Assembly (NCBI RefSeq): GCF_902506455.1
Contig: NZ_LR733844.1
Location: forward strand, 1,127,788-1,191,787
Length of the DNA stretch: 64,000 bases
Reading direction: 5' to 3'
Source: Sphingomonas sp. 8AM
GTDB taxonomy: Bacteria > Pseudomonadota > Alphaproteobacteria > Sphingomonadales > Sphingomonadaceae
Below, in pieces: positions 8,520 through 17,600 of this stretch (the stretch's first letter is position 1; every line of letters begins with the position of its first letter). A program made the position numbers and the translations under genes. The notes under the pieces were generated by a model, which searched no databases, was not told the DNA's origin, and saw only the letters and a program-made list of their open reading frames with translations.

Positions 8520-9686
8520 TTAATCCTTCGCCGTCTGGGCCGGCTCCGCGTACGGCATCACCAAGGTTCCGTCCGGGGCCGCCGTGTAAGTGGTCTGCGT
8601 CGGATACGGAATGCTGATCCCCTCCTGCGCGAAGCGACGCATGATCGCGACCAGCAGGCGGTTGCGGACATTGTGTGCCGTCGCCCAGTCGTCGCCGGGC
8701 GTATCGACCTGGAGCACGAAGTCGAGGCTCGACGCACCGAACGTCTCGAACCCGGCGCGCGCGACCTTGGCGCCTTCCGCCTCGACCAGCTCGGTCAGGA
8801 TCGCGGGGATGCGCTCCAGCGTCTCGGGCGGCGTCTCATAGGCGACGCCGATCGTGTACGACACGCGGACGTGATCGCGCTGCGAGGTGTTCTGGATTTC
8901 CTTGTCGAGCAGGTTGCGGTTGGAGATGATCCGCAGCTCGCCGGTGAACGCGCGGATGCGCGTCGATTTCAGACCGATCGCCTCGATCACGCCGCTGGTG
9001 GTGCCGTAGCTGATCTTGTCGCCGCGCCGGAACGGGCGGTCGAAAATGATCGCCAGCGCCGCGAACAGGTCCGCGAAAATGCCCTGCGCCGCCAGACCAA
9101 TCGCGATGCCGCCGACGCCGAGCCCCGCAACGAGCCCGGTGACGTTGACGCCGAGGTTGCTGAGCACGACCACCAGCGCGATCGCGAAGACCGCGAAGCT
9201 GACGAGCAGGCGGATCAGCCCCATTGCGCTCATCAGCGCCTCGCCCGAGTAATGTTCGTCGCGGGTGCGGTGCTCGATCGCGCCGAGGATCAGCTCGCGT
9301 GCCCAGATCGCCGCCTGGAACACCGCCGCAACCGTGAACAGGAAGGTGATCGTCTTGTCGAGATCGGCGGGCGTGGCGGCATAGCCGTCGACCAGCTTGG
9401 CCGAGAGCATGACGATGAAGAAGGCGTTGGTCCGCTCGATCGCGCGACCGAGCACCGCCGCCCAGCCCTTGCCCGAGGCGCTGCGGTGCGCGAGCCGCGG
9501 CCCGAACGCGCGGACCCAGAACAGCAACAGCGCAATCGCGACGCCGATCCCGACCGCGATCAGGATCTGCAGCCAATGCTGCTGCAACCAGATGAAGCTC
9601 GAATGGAGCAACGCGCCGGCCTGCTGGCCGACGCGATCGGTATCGAACGCCGCCTTGTGGGCGGCGGCGGCACTGGTATTGCTCAT
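8520..9686 (-). CDS. Mechanosensitive ion channel, MscS family
   Basis: The 388-residue protein carries N-terminal transmembrane segments (near residues 40-60, 85-105, 110-125 and 155-180) and the MscS pore helix with its Gly/Ala pattern GLGVGGIAIGLAAQGIFADL. The following beta domain contains PFRRGDKIS and STRIRAFTGELRIISNRNLL, both typical of MscS. Such channels release osmolytes on hypo-osmotic shock. The C-terminus is short and lacks extra domains. Its stop is 2 bp short of nothing else of note, and the topoisomerase gene upstream ends one base before its start, so co-transcription is likely. Confidence 0.93.
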   Translation of the reverse strand: MSNTSAAAAHKAAFDTDRVGQQAGALLHSSFIWLQQHWLQILIAVGIGVAIALLLFWVRAFGPRLAHRSASGKGWAAVLGRAIERTNAFFIVMLSAKLVDGYAATPADLDKTITFLFTVAAVFQAAIWARELILGAIEHRTRDEHYSGEALMSAMGLIRLLVSFAVFAIALVVVLSNLGVNVTGLVAGLGVGGIAIGLAAQGIFADLFAALAIIFDRPFRRGDKISYGTTSGVIEAIGLKSTRIRAFTGELRIISNRNLLDKEIQNTSQRDHVRVSYTIGVAYETPPETLERIPAILTELVEAEGAKVARAGFETFGASSLDFVLQVDTPGDDWATAHNVRNRLLVAIMRRFAQEGISIPYPTQTTYTAAPDGTLVMPYAEPAQTAKD

Positions 9687-9687
9687 G

Positions 9688-10701
9688 TCAGGCGGCTTTC
9701 AACTCGCACGCGCCGCAGGTTTCGAGGAAGGCGATCAGCCCGCGCTCGGTACGCGTCAGATAATGGGTGGATCGCGGCAGCCGCAGCGACTGGCGGAACG
9801 CGGCCTGCGCGGCCTTGTCCTTGCCGAGTTCGATCAACGCCGGGTGGACATAGGATTTGCGCGCGATCGCCGGCGTGTTGCCGAGATGTGCGACCACCGG
9901 TTCGAGCATCGTCTTGAGCCCGATCGGCGCCTCGGCTTCGATCAGCGCCTCGAACGCGACGACGCTCGCGCCCCAGGTGCGGAAATGCTTGGCGGTGAAG
10001 CCGTCGCCCATCGCCGCGCGGAGATAAGCGTTCACGTCGGACGAGGTTACCGCGTGCGGTGCGCCGTCGTCGCCGACATATTGGAACAGCTTCTGGCCGG
10101 GCAGATCCTGACATTTCTTGACAAAACGCGCGAGGCTGCCGTCGGTGATCTTCAGCTTGCGGATCTTGCCCGACTTCGCCTTGTATTCCAGCTTCAGCGT
10201 GCTGCCGCTGATCTGCGCATGGCGGTCGCGCAGCGTGGTCAGGCCGAAGCTCTTGTTCGTCCTGGCATAGGTCTCGTTGCCGATGCGGAGCGCTGCGACG
10301 TCGAGCAATTTGACCACCGCTGCGACAGTGCGTTCCTTGGTATGGCGGCGGCGTTCGAGATCGGCCTCGACGCGCGCACGCAGCTTGGTCAGCGCGCGGC
10401 CGAACGGCGCGCACAGATCATATTTGGCTGCTTCCTGCTGCGCACGGAAGCCGAGGTGATAGCGGTATTGCTTGCGACCCTTTTCGTCCCAGCCGACCGC
10501 CTGGATATGACCCTCGGGATCGGGGCAGAACCATGCGTCGGTATAGGCCGGAGGGAGGCCGATCGCGTTCAGCCGGTCGATTTCGTCGCGGTCGGTGATC
10601 CGCTTGCCGCTCGCATCATAATAGGCCCAGGCATCGTGGCGCGTGCGCTTGCGCGTGATTCCTGCGGTATCATCCTCAAAGAAAACGAGATTTCCTGCCA
10701 C
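9688..10701 (-). CDS. DNA topoisomerase IB (poxvirus/bacterial type)
   Basis: The protein relaxes supercoils through a 3'-phosphotyrosyl link. Bacterial TopIB features are GLPPAYTDAWFCPDPEGHIQ, GRKQYRYHLGFR, the catalytic-domain segment ALRIGNETYARTNKSFGLTT (Arg), KHFRTWGAS (Arg) and the nucleophile Tyr284 in ARKSYVHPAL. A GTG at 10701 is taken as start because GGAAGG precedes it by about six bases and the family begins only some ten residues before this conserved block; the frame stays open further upstream, with an ATG at 10779, but that part resembles no family member. It is divergent from the DJ-1/PfpI gene and adjoins mscS. Confidence 0.92.
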   Translation of the reverse strand: MAGNLVFFEDDTAGITRKRTRHDAWAYYDASGKRITDRDEIDRLNAIGLPPAYTDAWFCPDPEGHIQAVGWDEKGRKQYRYHLGFRAQQEAAKYDLCAPFGRALTKLRARVEADLERRRHTKERTVAAVVKLLDVAALRIGNETYARTNKSFGLTTLRDRHAQISGSTLKLEYKAKSGKIRKLKITDGSLARFVKKCQDLPGQKLFQYVGDDGAPHAVTSSDVNAYLRAAMGDGFTAKHFRTWGASVVAFEALIEAEAPIGLKTMLEPVVAHLGNTPAIARKSYVHPALIELGKDKAAQAAFRQSLRLPRSTHYLTRTERGLIAFLETCGACELKAA

Positions 10702-10828
10702 CTTGGCCCTTCCGCGGTGCTGTGACCCGGGTTTTGAAATGCGCAAGGGCTGCCCATCGTTCCCGGAACGGGCGACCATTGCGGAGGGTTGGGGCGCCGG
10801 AACACTTCCTTTCCAGCAGGAGACTGAC

Positions 10829-11386
10829 ATGGCCGATTTGTCGCAAGCCCGCGTGCTGATGATCGCCGCCGACGGGTTCGAGACCGTGGAATTGTTCGAG
10901 CCGCGCAAGGCGCTGGAAGCGGCCGGCGTGACCGTCACACTCGCCTCGATCAAGCGCGATCCAATCCAGGGGATGAAGGGCGACATCAACAAGGCGGAAA
11001 CCGCCACGCCCGACCTGACGCTGGAGGAGGTCGAGGTCGACGATTACGACGCGCTGGTGCTGCCGGGCGGGGTCGCGAACCCCGACAAGCTACGCGTCGT
11101 GGATCTGGCGGTCGAGATCGTCCAGCAGTTCATGGACGAGGACAAGATCGTCGCCGCGATCTGCCACGCGCCGTGGCTGCTCGCCGAGGCCGATGTGATC
11201 GACGGGCGGCGCGTGACCGGGTTCGTCTCGATCCGCACCGATCTCGCCAATGCCGGCGCGGAAGTAGAAGATGAAGAAGTGGTGATCGACGACAATCTGA
11301 TCACCAGCCGCAAGCCGGACGACATCCCGGCGTTCAACAAGGCGATCATCGACGCATTGACCGAAGAACTCGCCGACGCTGACTGA
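10829..11386 (+). CDS. DJ-1/PfpI family protein (type 1 glutamine amidotransferase fold)
   Basis: A 185-residue single-domain protein of the PfpI/YhbO branch. The nucleophile elbow reads AAICHAPWLLAEA with Cys112-His113, Glu18 lies in MIAADGFETVELFEP, and the C-terminal NLITSRKPDDIPAF is conserved in this branch. Members are described as stress-protective deglycases, glyoxalases or proteases; which activity applies here cannot be told. CAGGAG precedes the ATG by seven bases. A 12-bp hairpin follows the gene. Confidence 0.93.
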   Translation: MADLSQARVLMIAADGFETVELFEPRKALEAAGVTVTLASIKRDPIQGMKGDINKAETATPDLTLEEVEVDDYDALVLPGGVANPDKLRVVDLAVEIVQQFMDEDKIVAAICHAPWLLAEADVIDGRRVTGFVSIRTDLANAGAEVEDEEVVIDDNLITSRKPDDIPAFNKAIIDALTEELADAD

Positions 11387-11398
11387 GGCGCGCGGCGC

Positions 11399-11432
11399 GT
11401 AAACGCCGCGATAAGGATACCGCGGCGTTTAC
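11399..11432. terminator. Perfect 12-bp hairpin after the DJ-1/PfpI gene
   Basis: GTAAACGCCGCG / CGCGGCGTTTAC pair perfectly around a 10-base loop, 12 bases after the stop codon. No T-run follows, so termination is likely but not certain. Confidence 0.55.
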
Positions 11433-11466
11433 CATCTGCTCATGATTGTTCCGCTACACTGCGGAC

Positions 11467-11766
11467 ATGCTCGACGACATCCTGCCCCTTCCGCTTTCCG
11501 CGCGCAGTCATGGCGTGCTCGACTCGATGCGTGCCGCGGTGTCGCGGCTCGGCAGACGGCGGGTCGAGCGCGTTACGGCGGCGGGGGGCGTCGCGCCGTG
11601 TGCGTGGATGGCACCACCGCCCGAGCGGCCGCTGCCGCGCGACCTGAACCTCAAGCTCAGCGCGTTCGATCCGGGCGCGCTGCGCCGTTCCACCCCGGTG
11701 TCGGCGGCGGCGTTCGTCGATCCGATCGTGCTGGAACGGACGCTGCACCGCATTCCGGCGCGCTGA
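11467..11766 (+). CDS. Hypothetical protein, 99 residues
   Basis: The frame MLDDILPLPLSARSHGVLDS has strong GC bias at third codon positions throughout, as real genes here do, and no recognisable domain. It is Arg/Ala/Pro-rich with no signal peptide or membrane span. The last 110 bp overlap the end of the convergent gene 11657-12064, where this strand has the more gene-like codon use. No clear ribosome-binding site is seen. It is not recognised as any known family. Confidence 0.5.
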   Translation: MLDDILPLPLSARSHGVLDSMRAAVSRLGRRRVERVTAAGGVAPCAWMAPPPERPLPRDLNLKLSAFDPGALRRSTPVSAAAFVDPIVLERTLHRIPAR

Positions 11767-12064
11767 GGTCGCACGCCACCGTCACTCCCTCGATCCGCAG
11801 CATCACCCGCTCGCCATATCGCGCATGGGTCGCGACGCGCAGGTCGGCGACGATCTGACCGGGGATCGTCAGTTCGCACGCCGGTAGCTGATCCAACCAA
11901 CGATCGAGCACCGCGCCGATTCGGGTGCTGACGACGAGTTCGTGCCGTGCGCCCGAGAAGGTGGCGCTGTGCCACGGGATCGCGCGACCATGTTCCACCA
12001 CCAGCGCCACGCCCGCTTGCGCCGCGTCACGCGACACCGCGCGCTCGAACCGCCGCGCAATCAT
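11657..12064 (-). CDS. Hypothetical protein downstream of the mini-HTH regulator
   Basis: A 135-residue protein starting MIARRFERAVSRDAAQAGVA. The first 95 residues look structured, with alternating strands such as HELVVSTRIGAVLDRWLDQL and VMLRIEGVTVAC; the tail is Arg/Pro-rich and overlaps the convergent gene 11467-11766. Its ATG overlaps the stop of the mini-HTH gene (ATGA), so the two should be translated together and share the SOS-type promoter upstream. The family is not recognised. Confidence 0.65.
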   Translation of the reverse strand: MIARRFERAVSRDAAQAGVALVVEHGRAIPWHSATFSGARHELVVSTRIGAVLDRWLDQLPACELTIPGQIVADLRVATHARYGERVMLRIEGVTVACDLSAPECGAASVPARSDRRTPPPTPGWNGAARPDRTR

Positions 12065-12237
12065 TGCGCGCGCGCCGACAGGATCGCCGCAACCCTCGCG
12101 CACAGCGCCGGGCCGGGTACCCGCCCGCGGCGCAGATCGCGGACCAGTCGCGGATCGTTGACCGCGCGCCGCCCGAACGTGGTCTCCGCCACGCCGGTCC
12201 TTTGCAAATAGACGTCGATGTCGTTCAACAGGCACAT
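12061..12237 (-). CDS. Mini helix-turn-helix protein (58 residues)
   Basis: The whole protein is little more than one DNA-binding fold: MCLLNDIDVYLQRTGVAETT, then FGRRAVNDPRLVRDLRRGR and a final helix ALCARVAAILS. The FGRRAVxDPxxVxDLRxGR pattern matches short alphaproteobacterial Xre-like HTH proteins in which an arginine-rich recognition helix follows the turn. It starts 22 bp from a perfect GTTC-N7-GTTC box, is divergent from an S24 repressor gene, and overlaps the next gene by 4 bp. A role as Cro-like partner of the S24 protein is plausible but inferred. Confidence 0.7.
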   Translation of the reverse strand: MCLLNDIDVYLQRTGVAETTFGRRAVNDPRLVRDLRRGRVPGPALCARVAAILSARAQ

Positions 12238-12258
12238 GGACTCTCACTCCGACTCTGT

Positions 12259-12273
12259 GTTCCTTATATGTTC
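12259..12273. promoter_or_regulatory. SOS box (LexA operator), GTTC-N7-GTTC
   Basis: GTTCCTTATATGTTC matches the alphaproteobacterial LexA consensus exactly, and a third GTTC follows at 12280-12283. It lies in the 84-bp divergent promoter between the mini-HTH gene and the S24 gene. Confidence 0.8.
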
Positions 12274-12321
12274 TCCTTTGTTCTACTTGTCGAGGAAAAA
12301 TCCTCAGCGTAAGGTTGCGTG

Positions 12322-12939
12322 ATGAACGACACGCCACAACAGGCACTTGCGGCGGCGGCGCGCGCGCGGGGCGTGGCGTTGTCGGCGCTGTCGCGGATGC
12401 TCGGGCGCAATCAGGCGTATCTGGGGCAGTTCGTGAACCGCGGCTCGCCCCGCGTGCTGCCCGAGCGCGAGCGGCGGATGCTCGCCGATTTCCTCGCGAT
12501 CGACGAGGCGCTGCTGGGGGCACCGCCGCTGGTAAGTGACGATGTCGCGGTGCCGTGGCTGGCGGTGCAGGCCGCGGCGGGCGTCGCGCAGATCGCCGAC
12601 GAGCGCGTGCTGCGGACCGAACGGCTGCCGCGCGCGGCGCTCCGCGGTGCCGGGGTTTCACCCGAGGCGGCGTCGGTGATCTGGGTGAGCGGCGACTCAA
12701 TGGCGCCGACGTTACGCGATGGCGACCGGTTGCTGGTCGACCGTGCGACGCGGGAAATCGCGGGGCGGGGCGGGATCTATGTGGTGCGGCGCGGCGAGGC
12801 GGTGGTAGTCAAGCGGCTGGTGCCGCGGGGCGATGCGGTCGAGATCCGCAGCGACAATCCGCTATGGCCAGCCGAGCACGTGCCATTGACGGAGATCGAG
12901 GTAGTCGGGCGCGCGACGTTGTTGCTGCGGCGGCTGTAG
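12322..12939 (+). CDS. S24 family self-cleaving repressor (LexA/CI-like)
   Basis: The 205-residue protein pairs an N-terminal Xre-like HTH (about residues 5-60, LSALSRMLGRNQAYLGQFV) with a C-terminal S24 peptidase domain. The catalytic Ser126 is in VSGDSMAPTLRDGD and Lys164 in AVVVKRLV; a candidate Ala86-Gly87 cleavage bond sits in AVQAAAGVAQ. These features fit RecA-stimulated autocleavage as in LexA and phage CI. An ATG one codon after a GTG is chosen, with AAGGT upstream. An SOS box lies 49 bp before the start, so LexA may control it. It is shorter and diverged from canonical LexA and is probably not the cell's LexA. Confidence 0.87.
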   Translation: MNDTPQQALAAAARARGVALSALSRMLGRNQAYLGQFVNRGSPRVLPERERRMLADFLAIDEALLGAPPLVSDDVAVPWLAVQAAAGVAQIADERVLRTERLPRAALRGAGVSPEAASVIWVSGDSMAPTLRDGDRLLVDRATREIAGRGGIYVVRRGEAVVVKRLVPRGDAVEIRSDNPLWPAEHVPLTEIEVVGRATLLLRRL

Positions 12940-12990
12940 CGGCGCGCGCGCGGGCTCGTTACACTCGGTCCAAACAAGGAGAGGTAGCGC

Positions 12991-13992
12991 ATGAAACTCG
13001 CCAGTTTGAAGCAGGGGCGCGACGGTCGCCTGGTCGTCGTATCGGACGATCTGGCCTGGTATGCCGATGCCGGGCATATCTGCGCGACGCTGCAGGCCGC
13101 GCTCGACGACTGGGCGCAGGTTGCCCCCGCGCTCGAGCTGCTGGCGGTCGATCTGCGCAACGAGGCGATCCCGCGCGAGCGCTTCCACGAACATGACGCC
13201 GCCGCGCCGCTGCCGCGCGCTTACCAGTGGGTCGATGGGTCGGCGTACGTGAACCATGTCGCACTGGTGCGGCAGGCGCGTGGCGCGGAGCTGCCCGACA
13301 GCTTCTGGCACGATCCGCTGATGTATCAGGGCGGGTCGGACGGCTTCCTCGGCGCGCGCGATGCGATCCCGCTCGCCGACGAGGATTGGGGCTGCGATCT
13401 GGAGGGCGAAGTGGTGGTCGTCACCGGCGACGTGCCGCTGGGTGCGACGCGCGAACAGGCGCTGGACGCGATCCGGCTGGTCGGGCTGACCAACGACGTG
13501 TCGCTGCGCAACCTGATCCCGGCCGAACTCGCCAAGGGGTTCGGCTTTTTGCAGTCCAAGCCGGCCTCGGCCTTCTCGCCGGTGTTCGTGACACCGGCGG
13601 CGCTGGGCGAGTGGTGGCGTGACGGCAAGCTGCACCGCCGCTTGCTGGTCGAGGTGAACGGCGCGCCGTTCGGCCGTGCCGAGGCGGGCGAGGACATGAC
13701 TTTCGACTTCGGGACGTTGATCGCGCATGCCGCCAGGACGCGCGCGCTGGGTGCGGGGACGATCGTCGGATCGGGCACCGTCTCCAACCGCGACGCCGAT
13801 GGCGGGCCGGGGCGGCCGATCGCGGAGGGCGGCGTCGGCTATTCGTGTCTCGCGGAATTGCGGACCGTCGAGACGATCCAGAGCGGCGCGGCACAGACAC
13901 CTTACCTCGGCAAGGGCGACACGGTGCGGATCTGGATGGAGGACGATCGCCACCATCCGATCTTCGGGACGATTGAACAGATGGTCGGCTGA
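12991..13992 (+). CDS. Fumarylacetoacetate hydrolase family protein
   Basis: A 333-residue protein of the FAH superfamily. The metal-binding core shows DWGCDLEGEVVVVTGDVPLG (Asp/Glu ligands), GLTNDVSLRNLIPAELAKGF and the C-terminal GSGTVSNRDADGGPGRPIAEGG. The N-terminal portion (1-110) has the MKLASLKQGRDGRLVVVS start of the bacterial FAH-like branch. Members cleave C-C bonds of beta-diketones, often in aromatic degradation, but close paralogues have unknown substrates and no tyrosine pathway genes are adjacent. AAGGAGAGG precedes the ATG. Confidence 0.9.
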   Translation: MKLASLKQGRDGRLVVVSDDLAWYADAGHICATLQAALDDWAQVAPALELLAVDLRNEAIPRERFHEHDAAAPLPRAYQWVDGSAYVNHVALVRQARGAELPDSFWHDPLMYQGGSDGFLGARDAIPLADEDWGCDLEGEVVVVTGDVPLGATREQALDAIRLVGLTNDVSLRNLIPAELAKGFGFLQSKPASAFSPVFVTPAALGEWWRDGKLHRRLLVEVNGAPFGRAEAGEDMTFDFGTLIAHAARTRALGAGTIVGSGTVSNRDADGGPGRPIAEGGVGYSCLAELRTVETIQSGAAQTPYLGKGDTVRIWMEDDRHHPIFGTIEQMVG

Positions 13993-14035
13993 GGCGCCCG
14001 GCGCTTCGTGGTTTGCTACGCGCGCAATGACGGAG

Positions 14036-14500
14036 CTATGTGATGATCGCTCCGGGCGCCGCGCGACGTATGCGCAGTTCGGGGCGACCGAGCATCGCAA
14101 AACCAAGGAAGGCGGCGATCAGTCGATGGTCGTCGACCGCCGCCAGCACTTGCTTGAGATCGTCGAGAAACGCCTGCGCAGCCGTCGTGTCGCGGACGCG
14201 CCGGACCTCCATGGCCCAGCCGCCGAACTGCCGCGCCTGCACCTGGCGACGTTCGATATAAGCGATCGAATCGTGGCGTGGGTCGCGTTCGATCCGCGCC
14301 ATCAACGCCTCGACCTCCGACTGCCGGCCTTCGAGCGCCTGGATGAAGCGCCAGCCATCGTGGAGCAACAGGCCGGTGATGGCATGGTCGGCGTTGAAGC
14401 GCGTTGCTTCGACCGCCAACCGGTCAAGCTCGGCATCGTCAAGCGGACCGCTGGCATGGCTGATGTAGACCAGCTGATAAACGAGATCAGCCATGTGCAT
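14036..14500 (-). CDS. BLUF-domain blue-light photoreceptor
   Basis: The 154-residue protein is essentially one BLUF domain that binds FAD. Key positions are visible: the flavin-proximal Tyr12 in YQLVYISHAS, Asn36 in RFNADHAITGLLL, and the switching Gln54 in WRFIQALEG. The helical cap follows to the C-terminus; no output domain is fused, so it must signal to a partner protein. An in-frame ATG at 14494 is an alternative start. A second, broken BLUF gene lies at 36721-37143. Confidence 0.92.
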   Translation of the reverse strand: MHMADLVYQLVYISHASGPLDDAELDRLAVEATRFNADHAITGLLLHDGWRFIQALEGRQSEVEALMARIERDPRHDSIAYIERRQVQARQFGGWAMEVRRVRDTTAAQAFLDDLKQVLAAVDDHRLIAAFLGFAMLGRPELRIRRAAPGAIIT

Positions 14501-14634
14501 GATGTCGATCAGGCATGAGGGGAGTGTCAGCGCAGTCTTTGCAAATCAACTGGCTTGGTCCAGTAGCGCCGCGCACATTTCGCGTCGCCCCGGATGTGAC
14601 CCGGAATAATGGTTAACAGCGGGGTCCGGGCGTA

Positions 14635-17600
14635 TCAGTGAAAGTCATGGCTGCGGATCGGGATGACATCCTCGGGATCGCAGCCGTTGCGGAACGGGGG
14701 GTGATAGTCGCTGCGCACGCGCGTCTTCCAGCCGGGATCGCCGCGGTCGGGCGAGCCGGGGTGGGTCGCGCCGTCGCCGCGGCTGGTGAGGCGCGGCAGG
14801 TCGATGTCGCCGACCTCGCGCAGCATCGCGGTACGATCGTGGATGCGATCGGCGATGACATGGATCACTTCACCCTCGCGCTGGACGACGCCGGTGACGC
14901 TGATCATCGCCGAGGACATGACGACGGTGCGCTGCGCCTCAAATCGGTCGGGCCACAGGATGATATTGGCGACCCCGGTCTCGTCCTCGATCGTGATGAA
15001 CAGCACGCCCTTCGCCGAGCCGGGCTTCTGGCGGACGAGGATGATCCCCGCGACCTCGACGCGGCGGCCGTCGCGCGTTTGCCGGAGCTGCGCGCACGCG
15101 ATCACGCGCTGGTCGGCGAGCCGGTCGCGCAGGAAGAACAACGGATGCTCGCGCAGGGTGAGCTGCGTGGCGCGATAATCCTCGACGACCTCGCGCCCGG
15201 CGGTGAGCGGCACGAGGCTGACCGGCGGTTCGCGGCGTTCGGCGGCCTCCAGCAGCGGCAGCGGCGTCTCGCCGAGCCCGCGGATCGCCCATAACGCCTG
15301 CCGCCGGTCGAGCCCGAGCGCGTGGAAGCCATCGGCCTTGGCGAGCTTCTCCAGCGTTGCCAGCGGCACGCCCGAGCGGCGCCACAAATCCTCGACTGAA
15401 CGGAACGGCGCCTCGGCGCGCGCGGCGATGATCCGCGCGACGTCGAGCATCGCGACGCCCTGGACGACCTTCATCCCCAGCCGCAGCGGCAGGCGCGCGG
15501 TGCCGCCCTCATCGACCAGCCGCGTATCCCAGTCGCTGTCGACGACGCACACCGGGCGGATCACGACGCCATGCTCGCGCGCGTCGCGAACGATCTGCGC
15601 GGGGGCGTAGAAGCCCATCGGCTGCGCATTTAGCAACGCGCAGCAGAACACGTCCGGGTGGTGGCATTTCATCCAGCTAGAGGCATAGGCGATCTTGGCG
15701 AAGGAGGCGGCGTGGCTTTCGGGGAAACCGTAGGAGCCGAACCCCTCGATCTGCTTGACCAGCCGTTCGGCGAAATCGGGGCCGATGCCCTTCTTCGCCA
15801 TGCCTTCGATCAGCTCGGTTTTGAACTGCCCGACGCCCTGCGTGTATTTGAAGGTCGCCATCGCCTTGCGCAATTCGTCGGCGCGCGCCGGGGTGAAGCC
15901 CGCGCCCTCGATCGCGACCTTCATCGCCTGTTCCTGAAACAGCGGCACGCCATGCGTTTTGCCAAGCACCGCCTTCAGCTCTGGCGACGGATAGTCGAAC
16001 TCGATCGCCGGGTTGCGGCGCTTCTGTTCGCGGCGTTTCAGATAGGGGTGGACCATGTCGCCCTGGATCGGGCCGGGGCGGACGATCGCGACCTGGATCG
16101 CGATGTCGTAGAAATTGACCGGCAGCATCCGCGGCAGCATCGCCATCTGTGCACGGCTCTCGATCTGGAAGACGCCGAGCGTATCGGCCTTCTGAATCAT
16201 TTTGAAGGTCGCCTCATCGTCGGTCTGCAAGTCGGGGTGGTCGAGCGTCAGGCGCAGGTTCTTGTGGCGCGCGAGCAGGTCGAAGGCGCGGCGCATACAG
16301 CCGAGCATCCCGAGCCCGAGGATGTCGACCTTCATCATCCCGGCTTCCTCGACATCCTCCTTCTCCCATTCGATCACGCGGCGATCGGCCATCGCGGCGG
16401 GTTCGATTGGCACGAGCGCGTCGAGCCGGTCGCGGGTGAGGACGAAGCCGCCGGGATGTTGCGACAGATGCCGCGGGGTGCCGATCAGCTCGCGCGCCAG
16501 TTCGAGCGTCAGCGCGAGCCGCGGGTCGCCGCGATCGAGGTTGAGCGCATCGACATGGCGATCGGCGACGCCTTCCTCCGACCAGCCCCACACCTGCCCG
16601 GCAAGCGCGGCGGTCATGTCCTCGGGCAGTCCCAGCACCTTGCCGACCTCGCGCACCGCGCCGCGCGCGCGGAAGCGGCTGACCACCGCGGTCAGCGCGG
16701 CATGGTCATGGCCATAAGTGTCGTAGATCCACTGGATCACTTCCTCGCGGCGTTCGTGCTCGAAATCGATGTCGATATCGGGCGGTTCGGCGCGGTTCTC
16801 CGAGAGGAAACGCTCGAACAATAACTGGTGGACGATCGGGTCGATCGAGGTGATGCCAAGCACGAAGCAGATCACCGAATTGGCCGCCGACCCGCGCCCC
16901 TGACACAGAATTTCCTGGCTGCGCGCATATTCGACGATCGAATGGACGGTCAGGAAATAGGCGGCGTAATTGAGTTTCGCGACCAGCCCGAGCTCCTTGG
17001 CGAGCAGGTCGCGATAATCCTGTGGCACCGCGCCGTCGAAGCGCCGGTCGAGCGCGCGGGTGGCGAGTTTCTCCAGCGCCTGTTGCGGGGTTTGCCCGCT
17101 CATCACCTTCTCTTCGGGGTAGAGATATTGGTCGCGCAGGTCGCGTGGCGAGAAGGTGCAGCGCTCGACCACCGCCGCGACCGCGGCGAGCGCGTCGGGG
17201 AAGCGCGCGAAGCGGCGCTCCATCTCAAACGGGGGATGGAGGCAGCGGTCGGCGGAGCGTTCGCGGCGCAACCCGAGCGCGTCGATCGTGGTCTTCTCGC
17301 GGATCGCTGTAACGACGTCCTGGATCATGCGCTTGTCGGGATGGTGGTAGAGCACGTCGCCGGTCGCGAGCGGGGTCAGCCCGTAACGGTGTGCGGCGGC
17401 GGCGGCGGCGTACAGGCGGCGCGCGTCGTCGGGGCGGCGCTGCTGCGTCAGGCAGACATGGCCACGCGCGTCGCCCGAGCCGGGGCCGAACAGGTCGGCC
17501 ATCCAGCGCAGCTCGCTCTCATCCGCGCCGTCCGCGCCGGGGACGAGCGCGGCGACCAGCCCGGCGGCGTGCGCGGCGACATCCTCCCAGTGCAGGAAGC

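Noticed and set aside
10740..10790. GTTCCCGGAAC near the topoisomerase/PfpI promoter as a LexA site
   Set aside because: The half-sites are inverted and three bases apart, not the direct GTTC-N7-GTTC arrangement.
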